64,000 bases of DNA from assembly GCF_000426545.1 (NCBI RefSeq), contig NZ_KE384534.1, positions 423,115 to 487,114 on the forward strand. The letters are read 5' to 3'. The stretch comes from Paenibacillus massiliensis subsp. panacisoli DSM 21345 (GTDB lineage: Bacteria; Bacillota; Bacilli; Paenibacillales; Paenibacillaceae). Each line of letters begins with the position of its first letter. Position 1 is the first letter of the stretch. This document shows, piece after piece, positions 1 to 12,396 of this stretch. Both the position numbers and the translations under genes were made by a program. The notes beneath the pieces are model-generated. The model saw only the letters and a list, made by a program, of their open reading frames with translations. It had not been told where the DNA came from and ran no database searches.

Positions 1-3000
1 ACAGTGACAGAAGCACCTGTGGTAAACAACGTGACAGTCACTCCAGGCACAGCAAGCGTGGTGCAAGGATCGAGCGAGCAGCTGACCGCGACGGTGAACG
101 TCAGTGGTGGCGCAGCGGATACGGTGACGTGGAGCAGCAGCGACCTGACGGGCAATGTGTTGGTGAGCAACACGGGCCTGGTAACCGTGTCTGCAACAGC
201 GACACCGGGTCCGTACACGATCACGGCGACGTCCACGGAAGACAGCAGCAAGCAAGGCGCAGCAACGATCACAGTGACAGCCGCCCCAGCGGTGAACAGC
301 GTAACGGTGAGCCCAAGCACAGCCAATGTGGTACAGGGAGCAACGGAACAGCTGAGCGCGACGGTGAACGTGAGCGGTGGCGCAGCAGATACGGTGACGT
401 GGAGCAGCAGTGATCTAACGGGCAATGTGTCGGTGAGCAACACGGGCCTGGTCACCGTGTCTGCAACAGCAACACCGGGTCCGCACACGATCACGGCGAC
501 GTCTACAGAAGACAGCAGCAAGCAAGGCACAGCGACGATCACGGTGACAGCCGCCCCAGCGGTAAACAGTGTAACGGTGACTCCAGGCACAGCCAATGTG
601 GTGCAGGGAGCAACGGAACAGCTGAGCGCGACAGTGAGCGTCAGTGGTGGCGCAGCGGATACGGTGACGTGGAGCAGCAGTGATCTGACGGGTAACGTGT
701 TGGTGAGCAACACGGGCCTGGTAAGCGTGTCTGCAACAGCGACACCGGGTCCATACACGATCACGGCGACGTCTACGGAAGATAGCAGCAAGCAAGGCAC
801 AGCGACGATCACGGTGACAGCGGCCCCAGAGGTTCCAGCGGTGAACAGCGTAACGGTGACTCCAAGTACAGCAAATGTAGTGCAGGGAGCAACGGAACAG
901 CTGAGTGCGACGGTGAACGTCAGTGGTGGCGCAGCTCAGACGGTGACGTGGAGCAGTAGCGATCTGACGGGTAACGTGTTGGTGAGCAACACGGGCCTGG
1001 TCACCGTGTCTGCGACAGCGACGCCAGGTCCGTACACGATCACGGCGACGTCCACGGAAGACAGCAGCAAGCAAGGCACAGCGACGATCACGGTGACAGC
1101 CGCACCTGAGGTTCCAGCGGTGAACAGCGTAACGGTGAGCCCAAGTACAGCCAATGTGGTGCAAGGATCAACGGAACAGCTGAGTGCGACGGTGAACGTC
1201 AGTGGTGGCGCAGCTCAGACAGTGACGTGGAGCAGTAGCGACCTGACGGGTAACGTGTTGGTGAGCAACACGGGACTGGTAAGCGTGTCCGCGACAGCGA
1301 CACCGGGTCCGTATACGATCATGGCAACGTCTACGGAAGACAGCAGCAAGCAAGGCACAGCGACGATCACAGTGACAGCGGCCCCAGAGGTTCCAGTGGA
1401 GTACACGGTGCATGTTGCTAATCAGGCTGGAGGTACAATCACAGTTAATCCGACAACTGCTTCTGCAGGAGTCCCCATTACAGTGTCCGTTGTGCCTGAA
1501 GCTGGTAAGCGACTTCAACCAGGCTCCCTGAAGTACATTTTCGACTTGGAAGCTTTCACAATTAGCAATGGCTCATTCCTAATGCCAGCGGGAGACGTAA
1601 CAGTAACTGCAGAGTTCGAGGATATTGGTGAACAGACTTCAGAGCTCGCTATTGCTGCACCTGTATTTGATCAAGTTCGGGCTGGATATACACGTCCTGC
1701 AGCAAGACCGCTGCTGATGACCAATGCCGGCAATACCATGGCGGTAATCGAGAGTGTATACTCCAGTGATTCTAATTCCTTTGCGCTTCATACGGGTGCT
1801 ACCAATATAGGGTCAGGTGAGACGATTGACAGTTGGACAATTCAGCCGATAGCTGGGTTGACTGCAGGCACATATTCGACTGTAGTAAGTGCCGTCTATG
1901 GAGAAGGAGCTATTGCTACAGCTACCGTTACCTTTGTCGTCCTGCCAAGACGCTCTGGTGGGGGGAGCAGTGAAGATGGAGGTTCAACAACACCTGTACC
2001 GAATTCTCCAGGGACGAGTGATCCAACTCCAACAGAGCCATTACCAAATGGTGTTCCGGTGCTCGTGAATGGAAGAGCTGAGAATATCGGAATGTTGGAC
2101 ACAACAACTGTCAATAATCAGACGATCACTACGATTACACCTGATTCTGTTAAGCTACTTGAGTGGCTAGAGCGGGAAGGGAATAACGCAGTGGTAACGA
2201 TTCCGGTACAGGTAGACTCGGATAGGACTACGGCTGTACTCAACGGAGGCATTGTGCAACAGCTGGCAGAGCGATCTGCTGTACTGGTATTCACAACTCC
2301 TAGTGCTTCCTATCAATTATCAGGCAGCCAATTACCATGGGGTGATATAGCAATTGACTTAGGTGCAGCTGCCAACCTTGCAGACGTAGACTTTAAGCTT
2401 ACGATTGCCAAGGCCAGCCCAGCGGATAAGAATCTGCTGCAGGCTGCTTCTAACCAAGCAGGCACTACCTGGCTGGTGGAGCCGGTTCATTTTACGATGA
2501 CAGCTACCTACAAGAATACTACTACGGATATCAATCGCTTTAGTAGCTATGTTAGACGAGACCTGCTTATTCCAGACACGGTTAATCCGAATCAGATTAC
2601 GACTGGAGTAGTGGTAGGACCAGATGGCTCTATCCATCATGTACCTACTTATGTACGGCAGCAGGACAGTCAGTATTACGCGGTCATTAACAGCTTGACG
2701 AACAGTATGTATTCCTTGGTGTGGCATCCTGTTACCTTCCCGGACACAGTCAATCACTGGGCGGAGAATGCCATTTCTGATATGGGCTCCCGAATGATCG
2801 TTACAGGAGTCGCTCCAGACAGATTCGAGCCGAACCGGTATATTACCCGGGCAGAATTTGCAGCAATGGTGGTCAGAGCACTGGGATTGACTCCAGGCAA
2901 AGGGGATACATCCTTTACAGATGTGCAAGCATCCCAATGGTTCGCAGGATATGTACAGACCGCACGTGAGTACCAACTAATCGAAGGATATGAGGATGCT

Positions 3001-3300
3001 CGATTTGCTCCGCAGGACCATATTACTCGTGAGCAAGCGATGACGATCATGTCCAAAGCGATGGTTCTCACGGGTATTCAAACGACAGCATCTCAGGAGC
3101 AAATAGAAGCCGAACTGGCATCGTTCAAGGATCAGTCCTCCATAGCAGGCTATGCAAGGGCGCATATGGCTGCCAATCTGTCGCAGAATATTGCCAAGGG
3201 CCGGTCAGCTTCGACGCTTGCACCTAAGGGCCAAATTACTCGTGCAGAAGTAGCGCAGCTGCTTCAGAATTTGCTTCAGCAATCCGAACTTATTCAATAG
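1..3300 (+). CDS. SLH-domain surface protein with tandem Ig-like repeats (5' partial)
   Basis: The reading frame is open from the first base, so the true start and any signal peptide lie left of the window. The visible 1099 residues begin with five near-identical Ig-like (BIG2-type) repeats of 90 to 93 residues, reaching about residue 465. A divergent beta domain follows, then a Gly/Ser/Pro/Thr-rich linker near residues 650-685, a beta domain often found before SLH modules, and three SLH domains from about residue 915 to the end (motifs FPDTVNHWAENAI, FTDVQASQWFAGYV, FKDQSSIAGYARAH). SLH domains bind pyruvylated cell-wall polymer, so the protein should be displayed on the cell surface. A hairpin terminator follows the stop, so it probably ends its transcription unit. 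Ligand or enzymatic role cannot be told from the visible part. Confidence 0.88.
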   Translation, partial: TVTEAPVVNNVTVTPGTASVVQGSSEQLTATVNVSGGAADTVTWSSSDLTGNVLVSNTGLVTVSATATPGPYTITATSTEDSSKQGAATITVTAAPAVNSVTVSPSTANVVQGATEQLSATVNVSGGAADTVTWSSSDLTGNVSVSNTGLVTVSATATPGPHTITATSTEDSSKQGTATITVTAAPAVNSVTVTPGTANVVQGATEQLSATVSVSGGAADTVTWSSSDLTGNVLVSNTGLVSVSATATPGPYTITATSTEDSSKQGTATITVTAAPEVPAVNSVTVTPSTANVVQGATEQLSATVNVSGGAAQTVTWSSSDLTGNVLVSNTGLVTVSATATPGPYTITATSTEDSSKQGTATITVTAAPEVPAVNSVTVSPSTANVVQGSTEQLSATVNVSGGAAQTVTWSSSDLTGNVLVSNTGLVSVSATATPGPYTIMATSTEDSSKQGTATITVTAAPEVPVEYTVHVANQAGGTITVNPTTASAGVPITVSVVPEAGKRLQPGSLKYIFDLEAFTISNGSFLMPAGDVTVTAEFEDIGEQTSELAIAAPVFDQVRAGYTRPAARPLLMTNAGNTMAVIESVYSSDSNSFALHTGATNIGSGETIDSWTIQPIAGLTAGTYSTVVSAVYGEGAIATATVTFVVLPRRSGGGSSEDGGSTTPVPNSPGTSDPTPTEPLPNGVPVLVNGRAENIGMLDTTTVNNQTITTITPDSVKLLEWLEREGNNAVVTIPVQVDSDRTTAVLNGGIVQQLAERSAVLVFTTPSASYQLSGSQLPWGDIAIDLGAAANLADVDFKLTIAKASPADKNLLQAASNQAGTTWLVEPVHFTMTATYKNTTTDINRFSSYVRRDLLIPDTVNPNQITTGVVVGPDGSIHHVPTYVRQQDSQYYAVINSLTNSMYSLVWHPVTFPDTVNHWAENAISDMGSRMIVTGVAPDRFEPNRYITRAEFAAMVVRALGLTPGKGDTSFTDVQASQWFAGYVQTAREYQLIEGYEDARFAPQDHITREQAMTIMSKAMVLTGIQTTASQEQIEAELASFKDQSSIAGYARAHMAANLSQNIAKGRSASTLAPKGQITRAEVAQLLQNLLQQSELIQ
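22..1395 (+). repeat. Five tandem Ig-like coding repeats (270-279 bp units)
   Basis: Units begin at about 22, 292, 562, 841 and 1120. The first two spacings are exactly 270 bp and the next two 279 bp, because an extra three-codon step (EVP) appears at the junctions. Identity is very high at the DNA level as well as the protein level, which suggests recent unit duplication or gene conversion. More units may lie left of the window. Confidence 0.9.
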
Positions 3301-3344
3301 AAGCTAACTATGAAAGATAAGTAATTATGGAAGCTAAGTGTTCA

Positions 3345-3372
3345 GGGCCAGACTGTATGTCTGGTCCTTTTC
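3345..3372 (+). terminator. Terminator after the SLH gene
   Basis: A 9-bp stem (GGGCCAGAC with GTCTGGTCC, one G-U pair) closes a 7-nt loop and runs into TTTTCT. It lies 45 bp after the SLH stop codon. Confidence 0.8.
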
Positions 3373-3561
3373 TATACCTTTCAATAAGATATAATGAAGA
3401 AGTACGAGAGGTCTTTCTTTACTTTCCAGCAGAGCCAGCATGTTACGTACCATTTATGATGTAAGGAGTCATCCTTATAGAAGGAGTATCTTTGCAGGAT
3501 AGAAGAAGTATCATTTCAGGTGTGGAGCACGCTAAGGCACCTGAGACTAGGAGGGATTCGG

Positions 3562-4194
3562 ATGGAATCATATTGGAATAAGCGCTTCACACAGTCAGGG
3601 ATGATCTGGGGGACCGAGCCCAGCGCTACGGTATTTCACGCGATCGAGCTATTCAAGGCCAATGGCGTTCAGCGGGTTCTGGTTCCGGGGGCGGGCTATG
3701 GCAGGAACAGCAAAGCTTTATCCGCATATTTTCAGGTAACGGGCATCGAACTGTCAGCTGAGGCTATTCATCTGGCCCGTCAGTGGGACACAGCCAGTGA
3801 TTACATTCAGGGCTCTGTACTTGAACCTGTAACGACTCCACAGCAGTTCGATGCCATCTATTGCTATGATGTACTACATTTATTTTTGGAGACCGAGCGG
3901 CAGGAGTTCGTTTCGCGCTGTGTTGATTATGCAAGAGATGGTGGCATGCTATATTTCACGTGCTTTTCCGATGAGGATAAGCATTATGGTGTTGGTAGGC
4001 AGTTGGAGAAGAATACATACGAATATACAGATGGGAAGTACGCTCATTTTTTTAGTGAAAAGGATTTGGAAGAGCACTTCGCCGGCCTGCACATCCTGGA
4101 CACAGGAACTAGCCACGAGACGCTAACCTATCAGGGCAACCGTACTAAGGAATACACCCTCAGATACATTTTGGCTAAGAAGATCGACACATAA
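3562..4194 (+). CDS. Class I SAM-dependent methyltransferase
   Basis: This 210-residue protein has the Rossmann SAM-binding features of small class I methyltransferases: VLVPGAGYGRNSKAL near residues 35-50 (motif I), an acidic residue at the end of the second strand (VTGIELS) and FDAIYCYDVLHLF (motif IV region). The N-terminus SYWNKRFTQSGMIWG resembles TehB and thiopurine-methyltransferase-like proteins. The frame is open further upstream to a GTG at 3520, but the ATG at 3562 is preferred because AGGAGGG sits 7 bases before it. It stands alone between a terminator and a convergent gene. The substrate is unknown. Confidence 0.82.
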   Translation: MESYWNKRFTQSGMIWGTEPSATVFHAIELFKANGVQRVLVPGAGYGRNSKALSAYFQVTGIELSAEAIHLARQWDTASDYIQGSVLEPVTTPQQFDAIYCYDVLHLFLETERQEFVSRCVDYARDGGMLYFTCFSDEDKHYGVGRQLEKNTYEYTDGKYAHFFSEKDLEEHFAGLHILDTGTSHETLTYQGNRTKEYTLRYILAKKIDT

Positions 4195-4234
4195 AATCGA
4201 CATGTAATCTAGAAGATTATGCCTGAACACAAGT

Positions 4235-5101
4235 TCATACCTCTTTCTGATCTCTTTTCCATTGCTCATGCAAATACCAAACCCGTGTCCATAGCTCATC
4301 CCGCTCCATGGAGCTATAATGAATCAGCTTCTCATGAAACACATCGCCGAGCACCTCCAGCCATTTTGATTTAGTCACTATCTCTGTTTTCTCAATATGC
4401 GCACCCTCCCGTTTTTTCCAGATGCACCCTCTTAATTCATTGCTCCCTTGAGCGTGTCTGTTACGAACCAGAAATAAATTGATCCAGGGAGAATCCGGAG
4501 AGAGACTGTATATTTCATGCTTGGGCACAAACTCCTCAATACTTTGGAGTCCTTCACGCTCGTAATCCACACCAACAGATGAACCCAGAGGATCATGAAC
4601 CATTCTCCATCCGCTCGGATCAATTGTGGAAGGGACAACCTGATATTGGAAGGGGCCTTGCGTATAACTACCGGAACGGACAGGAAGAGGCCTATACGGC
4701 ATATCTCCAAGTCCAACGTCAGCAATCCATAGCTCCTCCTCCTGTTGTTCTGTCATGAGGGCTACGGTCAGACCGAGATGGAAGGAATTAATTCTTGGTT
4801 CCTGTCCAAAAGGCTGAACGCCTGCTCTATGCCATGAGACATTATAGCCGAGAGTGCGTAGAAGCTCGCCAAAAGCCCCGTTCAAATGAAAGCAGTATCC
4901 ACTTCTTCCCCCGGTCATTAGGTGAACGGAAGACTGAAGATCAATTGGCATCGGCCTGCCAGTGATGATATCTAGCGTCTGCCAGGAAATGTTCTCTATA
5001 TGTGCCTGATGCAATTTGCACAGGTAAGAAAACGAAGGCGGTTCTATATCTGTGATTCCTAGTCTTTTTAGATATGATTTTGTTTCTTCTTTTTTCAACA
5101 T
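4235..5101 (-). CDS. Arylamine N-acetyltransferase
   Basis: At 288 residues this has the size of the NAT family, which moves acetyl from acetyl-CoA to arylamines and hydrazines. The catalytic triad can be read: Cys70 in GGRSGYCFHLN, His108 in NSFHLGL and Asp128 in WIADVG. The start chosen at 5101 has AAAGGAG 7 bases upstream; an in-frame ATG at 5155 has no ribosome site. The gene converges with the methyltransferase and diverges from the S66 peptidase, with a short inverted repeat in the divergent gap. The physiological acceptor is not evident. Confidence 0.88.
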   Translation of the reverse strand: MLKKEETKSYLKRLGITDIEPPSFSYLCKLHQAHIENISWQTLDIITGRPMPIDLQSSVHLMTGGRSGYCFHLNGAFGELLRTLGYNVSWHRAGVQPFGQEPRINSFHLGLTVALMTEQQEEELWIADVGLGDMPYRPLPVRSGSYTQGPFQYQVVPSTIDPSGWRMVHDPLGSSVGVDYEREGLQSIEEFVPKHEIYSLSPDSPWINLFLVRNRHAQGSNELRGCIWKKREGAHIEKTEIVTKSKWLEVLGDVFHEKLIHYSSMERDELWTRVWYLHEQWKRDQKEV

Positions 5102-5201
5102 GCTATTCTCCTTTGTGCGGGCTCCGCTGGCGGAAGACGATTTACTGTACGTCATTATAATAAATGAATTTCTTTCTAGATAACTATTGCTTTTTGCACC
5201 A

Positions 5202-5217
5202 TCTGTACTGGTACAGA
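5202..5217. promoter_or_regulatory. Inverted repeat in divergent intergenic region
   Basis: TCTGTAC-TG-GTACAGA is a perfect 7+7 palindrome between the divergent NAT and S66 peptidase genes. It could be an operator serving either gene, but no linked regulator is present. Confidence 0.35.
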
Positions 5218-5311
5218 AATGGTGAAGTCAAATTTGATCGTTTTCGTTTGATGTAGGATAATATTTCCTAATCTTCTTTGATACAATGGGAACTAAATGG
5301 GAGGGAATAGT

Positions 5312-6355
5312 GTGCTGAAACCTAAAAGAATTATGCCTGGTTCGAGAATTGCCATCATATCGCCGTCAAATGGTTTACCTCATCTATTTCCAGATATTTA
5401 TGAGCTGGGACTCAAAAATCTCCAAGAACTTATGGGGCTTGAAATTGTTGAAATGCCGACGGCAAGAATGTCTCCTGATGATCTGTATCGACATCCACAG
5501 TTACGTGCGGAGGATATTAACCAATGTTTTCGCGATGAGACAATTGATGGTGTAATAACCTCTATTGGCGGATATGAGTCCATAAGGATTTTGCCTTATT
5601 TAGATAAGGAGGCCATCATGAATAACCCGAAGTTTATCATGGGTTTTTCAGATGCAACCACCTTTTTGGCGTATATCAATCAACTAGGAATGGTTACTTT
5701 TTATGGTCCATCCATTATGGCTGGAATCGCTCAGATCAGGAATCTTCCTTCTGAACATCTCGAGCATCTAAGGGCTATGCTCTTCTCGGATGATTTTCCG
5801 TATTACTACGCCCCGTATCCCCAATGGACAAATGGATATCAGGACTGGAGCAGACTTGAGACACTTGGGGAGTGCAAGGAGTTCCATGACAATGAGAAAG
5901 GTTGGTCTTTTTTACAGGGGGATTCCGCACAGAAAGGCACGCTATGGGGCGGTTGCATTGAAGTGCTCGAATTTATGAAAGCTACCGAATTCTGGCCTGA
6001 ACGATCATTCTGGCAGGATAAAATACTAATCTTCGAAACTTCAGAGGACAAGCCTTCACCTGATCAAGTAGGCTATATGCTCCGCAACTACGGAATGCAG
6101 GGAATATTCACCCAAATCCAAGGTGTTATGTTTGGTAGAGCCAAGGATTATACGGACGAAGAGAAGCAGCGATTGAATGAAATCATTGTAAATGTGATCA
6201 AGGATGAATTCGGGGCTGATCATATAGCGATTGTAGTGGATCTTGATGCGGGGCATACGGACCCGAAGCTGATCTTGCCTCTGGGAGGTCGAATCGAGCT
6301 ACGTCCTGGGACTCAAGAGATTATTCTTCTTGATTGTCCGTTCAGGGAGTCCTAA
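5312..6355 (+). CDS. S66-family peptidase (LD-carboxypeptidase / MccF-like)
   Basis: The 347-residue product matches the S66 fold of LD-carboxypeptidase and microcin C self-immunity proteins. Visible signatures are the nucleophile Ser in GFSDAT, a Glu in FETSED, and His in DAGHTDPK; Ser-Glu-His is the family triad. There is no signal peptide, as expected for cytoplasmic enzymes that trim recycled muropeptides or cleave acylated toxic peptides. The GTG start at 5312 is preferred over the ATG at 5297 because GGGAGGG lies 6 bases before it and would be inside the longer frame. It may be cotranscribed with the dehydrogenase gene 120 bp downstream. Confidence 0.85.
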   Translation: MLKPKRIMPGSRIAIISPSNGLPHLFPDIYELGLKNLQELMGLEIVEMPTARMSPDDLYRHPQLRAEDINQCFRDETIDGVITSIGGYESIRILPYLDKEAIMNNPKFIMGFSDATTFLAYINQLGMVTFYGPSIMAGIAQIRNLPSEHLEHLRAMLFSDDFPYYYAPYPQWTNGYQDWSRLETLGECKEFHDNEKGWSFLQGDSAQKGTLWGGCIEVLEFMKATEFWPERSFWQDKILIFETSEDKPSPDQVGYMLRNYGMQGIFTQIQGVMFGRAKDYTDEEKQRLNEIIVNVIKDEFGADHIAIVVDLDAGHTDPKLILPLGGRIELRPGTQEIILLDCPFRES

Positions 6356-6475
6356 TTAACTCTACATGGGGGACTAGAAATCAAAGGAGCGTTCCTTAGC
6401 GCCCTGCTAGTTCGTACTACTCTCGCACAGGAGGGGGCCATTAGAGGTGCACTGTTTATTAAAGGAGGAGCAGCT

Positions 6476-7207
6476 ATGCTACAGCATATGAAGGTTATTG
6501 TCACGGGAAGTGGCTCAGGAATAGGAAAGGCTATCACCTTGCAATGCCTCCAAGAAGGTGCGGCAGTGATGGCATGTGATATCAATGAAGATGCGCTAAC
6601 CAAGCTTCAGGCCGATGCAAATACGGAGCAGCTATCTACGTACAGGCTGGACATCAGCGCATACGAGGACGTGAGTTCATTCTTTGCTTACATATCTGAG
6701 AAGCACCCCGATGTGAACGGCTTAGTGAACAATGCAGGCATTTACTTAGGTAAGTCATTATTGAACTATACACCTAACGAAATGGCCAAGGTGATGAACG
6801 TAAATGTTATGGGGAGCGTGTATGTCTCACGTTGCTTTGGTGAAATGCTGTTACAGCAGCAGCGTCAAGGAACGATCGTTAATATGTCCTCTGTATCCGG
6901 GTTGGAAGGAAGCTCAGATGCCGTCTACGGGATGTCCAAAGCAGCCATTCTAGGGCTAACCAAGAGCTGTGCTATGAACTTTGCCCCATATATCCGAGTG
7001 AATGCGGTAGCCCCAACGATGGTAGATACTAGCATGATGGAGGAGATCCCTGTATGGAGAAAGGAAGAATATTTAAATCACCAACTGATTAAACAGCCGC
7101 TAAGCCCCGAGAGTGTTGCTGATACAGTGATTTTTTTATTATCAGACAAATCGAGGCACTATACCGGTGCTACCTTCGATATTAATAATGGCGGTTATCT
7201 TAGATAG
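6476..7207 (+). CDS. Short-chain dehydrogenase/reductase (SDR)
   Basis: This is a classical 243-residue SDR. It has the nucleotide-binding TGSGSGIG near residues 10-17, the structural NNAG, the catalytic Ser in NMSSVSG and the YGMSK active-site pair. Asp after the second strand (CDINEDA) favours NAD(H) over NADP(H). A strong AAAGGAGG precedes the ATG. The frame between the upstream peptidase stop and this start is open for 40 codons in register, but the ribosome site marks the present start. The substrate is unknown; the C-terminus NNGGYLR is typical of alcohol and sugar SDRs. Confidence 0.87.
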   Translation: MLQHMKVIVTGSGSGIGKAITLQCLQEGAAVMACDINEDALTKLQADANTEQLSTYRLDISAYEDVSSFFAYISEKHPDVNGLVNNAGIYLGKSLLNYTPNEMAKVMNVNVMGSVYVSRCFGEMLLQQQRQGTIVNMSSVSGLEGSSDAVYGMSKAAILGLTKSCAMNFAPYIRVNAVAPTMVDTSMMEEIPVWRKEEYLNHQLIKQPLSPESVADTVIFLLSDKSRHYTGATFDINNGGYLR

Positions 7208-7251
7208 ATGACCGCTTCATAGCGGAAACAGAAATCCCTTGTCTCAAATGC

Positions 7252-7300
7252 TTGCAATTTCAAGAAAGCAATGATATATTGGTTCGTGTAAACGTTTTAT
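7252..7300 (+). promoter_or_regulatory. Promoter and cre site of the beta-glucoside PTS operon
   Basis: TTGCAA (7252-7257) and TATATT (7275-7280) are separated by 17 bp, a good housekeeping promoter. A 15-bp sequence at 7286-7300 (GTGTAAACGTTTTAT) fits the CcpA cre consensus at most positions and would overlap the transcription start, the arrangement expected for carbon catabolite repression. The leader downstream is about 310 nt and carries the RAT/terminator switch. Confidence 0.65.
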
Positions 7301-7484
7301 TTTGCGAGAGTACCCGGGACATTGTATGACAATGATCTTTCGCGAGATAAGGATCATAGGCTATATATGGACGCATATGATCTAAGTAAGCTATAGCATG
7401 TTCATTCAGCTGGAATAAGTATAATCAATTAAGCATATATCATTAATGCACAGAGCTGTGCATTCCATACATCATATCCAATCT

Positions 7485-7563
7485 GGCGTGTTACTGTTCG
7501 GCAGGCAAGACCTGAATTGGGTAGTGAGCATTTTATGTTCCTACCCTCTTTAGGTCTTTTTTT
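7485..7563 (+). promoter_or_regulatory. RAT antiterminator overlapping an intrinsic terminator
   Basis: Positions 7485-7513 match the ribonucleic antiterminator bound by BglG/LicT proteins (core GTTACTG...GGCAGGCAAGACCT). The 3' end of this element (AAGACCT, 7507-7513) is also the 5' arm of a terminator whose other arm is AGGTCTT at 7552-7558, with an inner GGGTAG/CTACCC stem and a run of T to 7563. Protein-stabilised RAT therefore excludes the terminator. The cognate regulator is the LicT-like gene two positions downstream. Confidence 0.9.
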
Positions 7564-7593
7564 ATTCTCTATTTTCCGGAAAGTGAGTGTTGA

Positions 7594-9525
<1,932 letters not shown>

Positions 9526-9566
9526 CACCAGGAGAAATCAGCCTAGAAAGTGAGAGGTCATAGGAT

Positions 9567-10400
9567 ATGAAAGTCATTAAGATTCTCAATTCGAGTGTTG
9601 TGCTTGCGAGGCGTGATGACTACAAGGAAGTCATCGTGATGGGGAAGGGCATCGGATTCAAAAGCAAACCGGAGGATGAAATACAGGAGCATGAAATCGA
9701 GAAAATATATGTCCTTGAGAATGAAAGTATTTCCTCCGATCTGACTGCATTAATGAAGGAGACGCCGAAGGAATACCTGATCGTGGCGGACGAAATCATA
9801 TCCTATGCCAAGCAAGCCTTATCTAGGGAACTGAACGAGCATTTATACCTGTCCCTGACGGATCACCTGTATATGGCGGTCAAACGTTACAAGGAAGGTA
9901 TGACCTTGCAGAACCGTATGCTGTGGGAGATCAAGAAATTTTATCCACAGGAATTCGGGATCGGGCTTCATGCCTTGGAGCTAATGGAGCAGCATCTTGG
10001 TGTTGCTCTTCCCGAGGAGGAGGGCGCCAATATTGCCTTCCATCTGGTGAATGCGTCACAGACCGAGGATAACATGAACCAGGTGCTGTTGATGACAAAT
10101 ACCGTTAAGGACATTCTGAATATCGTCAAGCTTCATTTCGGCATTGAGCTGGATACGACGAGCATTAACTACTCTCGATTTCTGACGCACTTGCAGTTCT
10201 TCGTCCAGCGTCTGTTGGAGCAGAAGATGCTAGAGTCCCAGGATCATGATCTACTTGGGCAAATTATGAGCAAGTACCCGGAGGAAGAGCTGTGTACAGA
10301 GTCCATTCGACGTTATATTGAAGCGAGATTCGGCTACCATATTTCCAGCGAAGAGACGATGTACCTGATCATCCATATTAACCGCGTCATTAGCAGGTAA
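9567..10400 (+). CDS. licT: BglG/LicT-family transcription antiterminator
   Basis: The 277-residue protein has an N-terminal CAT RNA-binding domain (residues 1-56, MKVIKILNSSVVLARRD) followed by two PTS regulation domains. PRD1 (about 65-170) and PRD2 (about 172-277) carry the usual His positions, for example near SLTDHLYMAVKR and GANIAFHLVN in PRD1. LicT proteins dimerise on RAT hairpins when substrate is present and stop premature termination. Here the target is the RAT at 7485. It is the second gene of the operon, 41 bp after the transporter, so it should be autoregulated. Confidence 0.92.
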   Translation: MKVIKILNSSVVLARRDDYKEVIVMGKGIGFKSKPEDEIQEHEIEKIYVLENESISSDLTALMKETPKEYLIVADEIISYAKQALSRELNEHLYLSLTDHLYMAVKRYKEGMTLQNRMLWEIKKFYPQEFGIGLHALELMEQHLGVALPEEEGANIAFHLVNASQTEDNMNQVLLMTNTVKDILNIVKLHFGIELDTTSINYSRFLTHLQFFVQRLLEQKMLESQDHDLLGQIMSKYPEEELCTESIRRYIEARFGYHISSEETMYLIIHINRVISR

Positions 10401-10456
10401 TGAGCTACTCGACTCTTAGAATGGTTCAGTTGACAACAATAGAAGCAGACATGTAG

Positions 10457-11953
<1,497 letters not shown>

Positions 11954-12007
11954 AGATAACGAACTTTACTTGGATAAAAAAAGATGAGTATGATCGTCCT
12001 GAAGCAG

Positions 12008-12052
12008 AAGGTCGAGAGCGGAAAAATGTAGCACATCCGCTCTCGACCTTTG
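12008..12052 (+). terminator. Hairpin ending the beta-glucoside operon
   Basis: A perfect 15-bp stem (12008-12022 with 12036-12050, AAGGTCGAGAGCGGA) closes a 13-nt loop. The T tract is weak (TTTG), but the stem is strong and well placed 55 bp after the last stop. Confidence 0.7.
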
Positions 12053-12094
12053 TTCCATACTAGAGAAATTTCTATAATTAGTAGTTTCGTCATG

Positions 12095-12134
12095 TGATTT
12101 AATAAGGTAACAGTTGATTTAATAAGGTAACAGT
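12095..12134. repeat. Perfect 20-bp tandem duplication
   Basis: TGATTTAATAAGGTAACAGT occurs twice without a gap (12095-12114, 12115-12134) in noncoding DNA between convergent operons. Confidence 0.9.
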
Positions 12135-12146
12135 ATGCACACAAGT

Positions 12147-12295
12147 AGCGGAGAGGACGAAGCAATTCCAAAGAAGCGGCAGCGTTCGCCTTTGTCCCCG
12201 AATTGTATCCGCTATAAAATTTATAATTGGAATTTCGGGGACAACAGTGATCGGAGGAATGGTTCGTTCTGTTCTCGGAGCGCCTTTGCTCCGCT
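12147..12295. repeat. Long imperfect inverted repeat (REP/MITE-like hairpin)
   Basis: The outer ends AGCGGAG (12147) and CTCCGCT (12289-12295), the middle arms (GGACGAAGCAATTCC against a reverse-complement GAACGAACCATTCC) and the inner arms TTGTCCCCGAA (12192-12202) and TTCGGGGACAA (12234-12244) share one symmetry centre near 12220. The region could fold into a hairpin of about 150 nt. It fills most of the 443-bp gap between the convergent PTS and ABC operons. No transposase or obvious gene is inside. Confidence 0.6.
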
Positions 12296-12396
12296 GCCTT
12301 ATCGCCTCGTTTTCTCACTATCTTATTGTCTCACCACTAAACTATGCGACTACTCACCACTACATCACTACGCGCCAACCGTATACTATTATTGAT

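Noticed and set aside
415-1518. Long open frames on the minus strand opposite the Ig repeats
   Set aside because: They arise from the biased codon use of the near-identical repeats, are full of His/Arg/Cys, and lack ribosome sites and domains.
6356-6475. In-register open codons between the S66 peptidase stop and the SDR start, suggesting a fusion by readthrough
   Set aside because: The stop is TAA, the SDR has its own strong AAAGGAGG site, and forty open codons can occur by chance.
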